A stretch of 64,000 bases of DNA from Rheinheimera sp. (GTDB lineage: Bacteria > Pseudomonadota > Gammaproteobacteria > Enterobacterales > Alteromonadaceae). Location: positions 310,001 through 374,000 of the forward strand of contig NZ_JAUYGV010000006.1 in NCBI RefSeq assembly GCF_030690345.1, read 5' to 3'. Shown here in pieces: positions 60,550 to 64,000 of this stretch (position 1 is the first letter of the stretch; every line of letters begins with the position of its first letter). A program made the position numbers and the translations under genes. The notes under the pieces are model-generated. The model worked only from the letters and a program-made list of their open reading frames with translations, ran no database searches and was not told where the DNA came from.

Positions 60550-61725
60550 CTAACGGGCGTAATAAAAAGTAACGGTATTGCGCCCGTTGCGTTTTGATTC
60601 ATACAGCGCTTCATCCGCCTGCTTTAGCAGGGTCTGGAAATCCATGTGGCTAAACTGCTGCACATAGATTGCGCCAATACTTATGGTCAACCCCAGCACC
60701 TTGCCATCAACAATACGCGCTTGCTGTTCAACTTGCTGGCGCAAACGTTGGCTGATCCTTTGTGCTTCGGCTTCTGCAGTATCGGGCATTACTATGGCAA
60801 ATTCCTCACCGCCAAGACGACCGATAAAATCCGTCTTGCGCAGCTGCTGCGCCAAAATGGCGGCCACCTGTTGTAAGGCGACATCGCCGACGGCATGGCC
60901 AAAGTTATCATTAATGGCTTTAAAATGGTCCAGATCCAGCATCATTATGGATAGCGGCGCATCTGCCCCCTGCAGGCTAAGATAAGCGGCAGACTCGCGC
61001 AAAAAATGCCGCCGGTTTGGTAACAGCGTCAGCTCGTCCAGGTCGGCTTGCTGCATCAGCAGTTGTTCGCGGCTGATAAAAAACAGCAGTGGCAGCAGCA
61101 CGGCGGCCATTGTGGTTAACAGTAAATGGCTGAGTAACATTAACTGCAGCAGCATTGCCGCTTGCGGCGGCAGTGCGCTGTGCCAGTGGCTCAGGTAAAG
61201 ACCGATTTCGGCCAACATGGTTAGCGCATGCAGTGCCAGCACGGCTTGCAGCAGCCGGTTGACAAACTGTGGTTGCTTCACGCTTTGCAGCAACACCACG
61301 CACCAGATACACGCGGCAGCAATGGCCGCAGCATTAAGTAGCGTGGCGCTGTGTGACAGCGGGTAGCTGATGCTTAACAAAAACAGATAAATTGCAGCGC
61401 AAAAGCCTAAGGGCCTGAGCGGCAGTTGGTAGTGCGGGCCGTGAATAAAGTGAGCCAGGCCGCTGCCAACCAGCAGCGGCGGCAGTGCCAGCAACGCATG
61501 CGCAAGTACCACGCTGAGCAACGGCGGCACCTGATACAGCCGGCTGGCGGCTAACACACTGGCCAGCACAAAAATAAAGCATGACAAGGCCCAATGCCGG
61601 AAGGCTGTCTGTTGTGGCTGCAATTTCGCTAACAACACCATATAAGCAGCCACCAACAGGTTGATCACCAACGTCAGGGCAATTAATGTGGTTAAATCCA
61701 GCGTGGTTAAATCGATGTCCGGCAT
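60550..61725 (-). CDS. Membrane-bound diguanylate cyclase (GGDEF)
   Basis: A 391-residue protein. Six to seven membrane helices fill residues ~10-215. The GGDEF domain (~230-391) has an intact active site GGEEF and, five residues before it, the RxxD inhibitory site (RKTD). It should therefore make cyclic di-GMP and be inhibited by its product. No sensory family is recognised in the membrane part. Encoded alone, 22 bp from the convergent transporter gene's end. Confidence 0.95.
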   Translation of the reverse strand: MPDIDLTTLDLTTLIALTLVINLLVAAYMVLLAKLQPQQTAFRHWALSCFIFVLASVLAASRLYQVPPLLSVVLAHALLALPPLLVGSGLAHFIHGPHYQLPLRPLGFCAAIYLFLLSISYPLSHSATLLNAAAIAAACIWCVVLLQSVKQPQFVNRLLQAVLALHALTMLAEIGLYLSHWHSALPPQAAMLLQLMLLSHLLLTTMAAVLLPLLFFISREQLLMQQADLDELTLLPNRRHFLRESAAYLSLQGADAPLSIMMLDLDHFKAINDNFGHAVGDVALQQVAAILAQQLRKTDFIGRLGGEEFAIVMPDTAEAEAQRISQRLRQQVEQQARIVDGKVLGLTISIGAIYVQQFSHMDFQTLLKQADEALYESKRNGRNTVTFYYAR

Positions 61726-61898
61726 AGCCTGTCTGAAACGCGTAAAAGGCTTTCAGTGTAAACAGCCGGCTAACATTTAGCCAGCGTTTCTGTTGCAGGG
61801 GCAAAATATAATAGTGCTGTATATCAGCAATTTATGTTATTTCAGCGCTGCTGATCCAACATGATCTGGTTGCCGTCCGGTCTGGTAAGTGCTTCAGC

Positions 61899-62108
61899 TT
61901 ATTTTTTTGCGCGATAATGCGCCACCAGCGCATTGGCGTGGCCATGGCCAATGCCATGTTGCGTCTTTAAAAACGCCACCTGAGCCATATGTGGCTGCTC
62001 CTGCACGTTATCCAGCAAGGTTAGCCAGTGTTGTATGCTCTGGCCGTATTTCTGTTCAATGGACGGGAAATAAGACGCCGGGCCTTTAACGGTTGCTGCT
62101 GTGCTCAT
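61899..62108 (-). CDS. DUF4287 domain protein
   Basis: A 69-residue protein matching DUF4287: ASYFPSIEQKYGQ, then KTQHGIGHGHANALVAHYR. Small, basic, cytoplasmic; function unknown. The start has a good AGGAGA about 9 bases upstream. It lies between the diguanylate cyclase and the AHSA1/ArsR operon, with the 11-bp tandem repeats just upstream of its start. Confidence 0.88.
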   Translation of the reverse strand: MSTAATVKGPASYFPSIEQKYGQSIQHWLTLLDNVQEQPHMAQVAFLKTQHGIGHGHANALVAHYRAKK

Positions 62109-62119
62109 AAGTATCTCCT

Positions 62120-62174
62120 GTTAGCTGAGTGTTGGCTGAGTGTTAGCTGAGTGTTAGCTGAGTGTTAGCTTAGT
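62120..62174. repeat. Five tandem 11-bp repeats (GTTAGCTGAGT)
   Basis: Five consecutive units of GTTAGCTGAGT, with one A-to-G change in the second and one G-to-T change in the last, begin 12 bases upstream of the DUF4287 start. The unit number could vary by slippage and change the distance between promoter and gene. Confidence 0.85.
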
Positions 62175-62251
62175 CATATCATAGTTTAGTCGTATCACAG
62201 CTACAGTATTCGACATCGCAATACAGCATTGGCAGTAAATAGTGCTGACAG

Positions 62252-62281
62252 CAAATATGCAACCATATGGTTGCATATTTG
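62252..62281. promoter_or_regulatory. Perfect 30-bp palindrome, probable ArsR operator
   Basis: The 15-base half site CAAATATGCAACCAT is followed at once by its exact reverse complement. AACCAT-ATGGTT is the type of inverted repeat used by ArsR regulators linked to AHSA1 genes. It lies 57 bases upstream of the AHSA1 start, so the ArsR protein encoded downstream is the likely ligand and represses its own operon. Confidence 0.75.
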
Positions 62282-62338
62282 GTTGTGCTGTGCTTTTATT
62301 AAACCGCAGTGAAGATAAACTCAGCTACGGAGCAACTT

Positions 62339-62785
62339 ATGCAAAACACTATTCAGCGCGAACTGACTATCAACGCCAGCGCAGAGCGCATATACAATGC
62401 CATCGCCACGCCGGAGCAGGTAATAAAGTGGTTTCCTGATAAAGTCGAAGGTGATTATCAGGTCGGTGGCCAGCCGGTATTCAGCTTCGGTGAAAAACAC
62501 AGAAACAGCGTGTTTATACAAGACGCCATACCCAACAGCTATTTCGCTTACCGCTGGGTGCCCGGTGGTAACGACTTTATCGGTGATGTGCGCACCGTGC
62601 CCAATACCCTGGTTGAGTTTCGTATTACCGAACTTGCACCGGGCCGCTGTAAAGTCAGCTTAACCGAAACCGGCTTTGCCGATTTGCCGGTGGAAATTGC
62701 CGCAAGCAGCTTGCAACAAAACAACAACGGCTGGGATATTATGCTGGTGCGGTTGCAGCAATATTTCAGTATGGAGGCCAAATGA
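62339..62785 (+). CDS. AHSA1/SRPBCC family protein
   Basis: A 148-residue START-like protein. CGGAGC lies eight bases before the Met at 62339; the longer frame from 62309 is less likely. It opens with the usual RELTINASAERIYNAIATPEQVIKWFPD and ends in a long helix (NNNGWDIMLVRLQQYF). AHSA1 proteins bind small hydrophobic ligands or act as activators. Its last codons overlap the ArsR gene by 4 bp (ATGA), the standard AHSA1-ArsR pair. Confidence 0.92.
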   Translation: MQNTIQRELTINASAERIYNAIATPEQVIKWFPDKVEGDYQVGGQPVFSFGEKHRNSVFIQDAIPNSYFAYRWVPGGNDFIGDVRTVPNTLVEFRITELAPGRCKVSLTETGFADLPVEIAASSLQQNNNGWDIMLVRLQQYFSMEAK

Positions 62786-63099
62786 GTCAGGCTGCTGTAG
62801 CACAGCTGTTTAAAGCGTTGGGTGACCCCGTGCGGTTGCAAATAGTGCAGCGGCTGTCACAGGGCGCAGCGCTGTGTATGGGCGAGCTGTCAAAAGATCT
62901 CGGCATTTCCCGCCAGGGCGCGCGTAAGCAAATTCAGGCGCTGGTGTCGGCAAAAGTAGTACAGCTGCACCCGGCCGGGCGTGAAGTAAAGGTGCAGCTG
63001 GATACCGCTGCACTGCAACAAGGGCGCGATTTTATCGCTGCGCTGGAAGCACAGTGGGATCAACGCCTGCAGGCCTTAAAGCAGTTTACCGAGCAGTAA
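62782..63099 (+). CDS. ArsR-family transcriptional regulator
   Basis: A 105-residue winged-helix regulator. LFKALGDPVRLQIVQRLSQG leads into the recognition helix DLGISRQGARKQIQAL and the wing VVQLHPAGREVKVQL. No cysteine metal site (the single early Cys is in LCMGE), so it senses something other than arsenite, perhaps through its AHSA1 partner. Start overlaps the AHSA1 stop. The 30-bp palindrome upstream is its probable operator. Confidence 0.93.
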   Translation: MSQAAVAQLFKALGDPVRLQIVQRLSQGAALCMGELSKDLGISRQGARKQIQALVSAKVVQLHPAGREVKVQLDTAALQQGRDFIAALEAQWDQRLQALKQFTEQ

Positions 63100-63425
63100 A
63101 TGCCTGGTTTACGCCGCGCTGGCAAAAGGCAAAGCCTATTGGCGCAATATCTTTGTCAGTTCGTCTATCAGTTTGCCCAAATGTTGTAACTGCGTTGACT
63201 TTCCTTTGACAACATTACACAGAGTAAAGCACTTATGAGTTAAGAGGAAAGCTCACAGCTTTATTCAGGTTTGATGTTTTAATGCAAATTTGCCAGTGAG
63301 GTATTTATACCTTCCCAGAAATAATCTGGAGTAATACTCCATATGAAAATTTAATGTGACTCAGCATTGCATTGCCACATTAAATTTAAAGTATTTCTCT
63401 TAATGCTCAGATATCAAGCTGTAAT
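63100..63425. other. Spacer without intact gene
   Basis: These 326 bases contain no credible gene. A plus-strand frame just after the ArsR stop (LVYAALAKGKAYWRN) may be a relic. The right part holds two hairpins, GGAGTA-A-TACTCC (63328-63340) and the larger one at 63347-63387. Confidence 0.4.
63347..63387 (-). terminator. Hairpin downstream of the small cysteine-rich gene
   Basis: A 12-bp perfect stem (AAATTTAATGTG / CACATTAAATTT) with a 17-base loop, 38 bases after the stop of the small gene on the minus strand. Only four T follow, so it is a weak terminator or an mRNA-end hairpin. Confidence 0.4.
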
Positions 63426-63560
63426 TTATAGCTCTTGGCATTCAGTGCAATATGTGTATTTACATATCCAGCTACAATGTGGATTTCCAGCTATTGCGGC
63501 TGTTGAAGCTAATGCCGCAACTGCTGCAAGTGCAACTAAGATTTTTTTGCTACGTTTCAT
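63426..63560 (-). CDS. Small exported cysteine-rich peptide
   Basis: A 44-residue frame with an excellent ribosome-binding site (AAGGAGAG, 6 bases before ATG). The first 24 residues are a classical signal peptide: MKRSKK, a hydrophobic alanine/leucine core and cleavage after AIA. The predicted mature peptide is 20 residues long, GNPHCSWICKYTYCTECQEL, with four cysteines (C29, C33, C38, C41) that could make two disulfide bonds or bind metal. Not recognised. It stands alone in an AT-rich region. A role as secreted signal, bacteriocin-like peptide or metal-binding peptide cannot be told apart. Confidence 0.65.
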   Translation of the reverse strand: MKRSKKILVALAAVAALASTAAIAGNPHCSWICKYTYCTECQEL

Positions 63561-63818
63561 AAAAACTCTCCTTAGTTAAAATATTGAGAACATTCAAAAG
63601 CCATTTGCAATTGAACTGCATCGAATTTACACAGGGCAAATCCCCCGAACAATGCAAAGTTATATTTATCATATATTTATCAATTTTTCGTGAGTGTAAC
63701 TGTATATGCCATGTAAAACTCGAGGGTGGCGTTTACTTTATTTGACTATTTTTCTTTGTTTTATAAGGGTTTTTGATTAAAAGCGCAGCATGTCAGTCCG
63801 CTTTACATCTGAAAGCTG

Positions 63819-64000
63819 TCAAACAATGAACCGCATCCATTTGATTGTTGCTATAGCTAAATTCTGTGGGGGCTTAAAGTCTTGTATGTGGTGGTGCTTG
63901 GGTTTACAAAAAATTTGATCCACTTTGCTCTTAGTGTAGTTTTTGCGCTTCGCTTTTTGTACATACAGCGGATAAGCTTTGGCAAAAGCCATACTGAAAA
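63819..64000 (-). pseudogene. Truncated DUF2200-family gene, partial at window edge
   Basis: A frame open at the right edge reads FSMAFAKAYPLYVQKAKRK then TKSKVDQI, matching the N-terminal half of DUF2200 proteins (FSxSFASVYPLYxxKAExKGRTKxEVDEII). After that the family sequence (WLTGY...) is lost and about 28 unrelated residues lead to TGA at 63819-63821. The visible product would be about half the usual ~115 residues. The start codon lies beyond 64000. Confidence 0.6.

Noticed and set aside
63367-63579. 70-residue plus-strand frame
   Set aside because: It lies antisense to the small cysteine-rich gene, which has the far better ribosome-binding site and a signal peptide.

Overview
The window looks like chromosomal DNA of a free-living, probably aquatic gammaproteobacterium of the Alteromonadales/Chromatiaceae type (Rheinheimera, Arsukibacterium or Alishewanella-like). 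This is inferred from mid-50% GC coding regions, AT-rich spacers, and characteristic families: an ABC permease fused to an M1 peptidase, DUF3019 beside MipA/OmpV and an RstAB-like pair, DUF3334, a PA4780-type RIO kinase and two GH13 amylases. No rRNA, tRNA, CRISPR array, prophage or transposase gene was seen.

Left part (1-22.5 kb). The window opens inside a possible condensin-like (MukEF/MksEF-like) operon whose third gene is cut short. Next come a YceK-type lipoprotein, a HEPN/MNT pair, a histidine phosphatase and a TPR protein. An ABC exporter with a permease-peptidase fusion lies divergent from a LytS/LytTR two-component system, which is followed by the relic of a second LytTR regulator. 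Then come DUF4177, YidD, a TM2 protein, a beta-solenoid secreted protein, a GFA enzyme, a candidate amidase/immunity pair, a RIO kinase whose ribosome-binding site lies in a hairpin loop, MAPEG, a secreted PHB-depolymerase-like esterase and a polysaccharide deacetylase.

Accessory patch (22.6-29.6 kb). Small membrane, lipoprotein, GNAT, LysE and LprI-type genes lie in mixed orientation among gene fragments. Four copies of a dispersed intergenic repeat each sit just upstream of a minus-strand gene. A two-gene unit appears twice, decayed differently in each copy.

Right part (29.6-62 kb). Mostly housekeeping and carbon-use genes: endonuclease I, an Mpo1-like protein, a secreted alpha-amylase, a SWIM/SNF2 helicase, a second beta-solenoid lipoprotein, ComM/YifB, PyrC, a Bcr-type efflux pump, DUF3334, the MipA-DUF3019-RstA-RstB operon, a LacI regulator, a 767-residue MORN-like repeat protein, a Fur-boxed siderophore receptor with a PepSY protein, SulP, a lipoprotein GH13 enzyme divergent from an SLC45-like sugar transporter, and a diguanylate cyclase.

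Right end (62-64 kb). An AHSA1/ArsR operon lies behind a perfect 30-bp palindrome. An unrecognised 44-residue peptide gene with a signal sequence and four cysteines follows, then a truncated DUF2200 gene running off the window.
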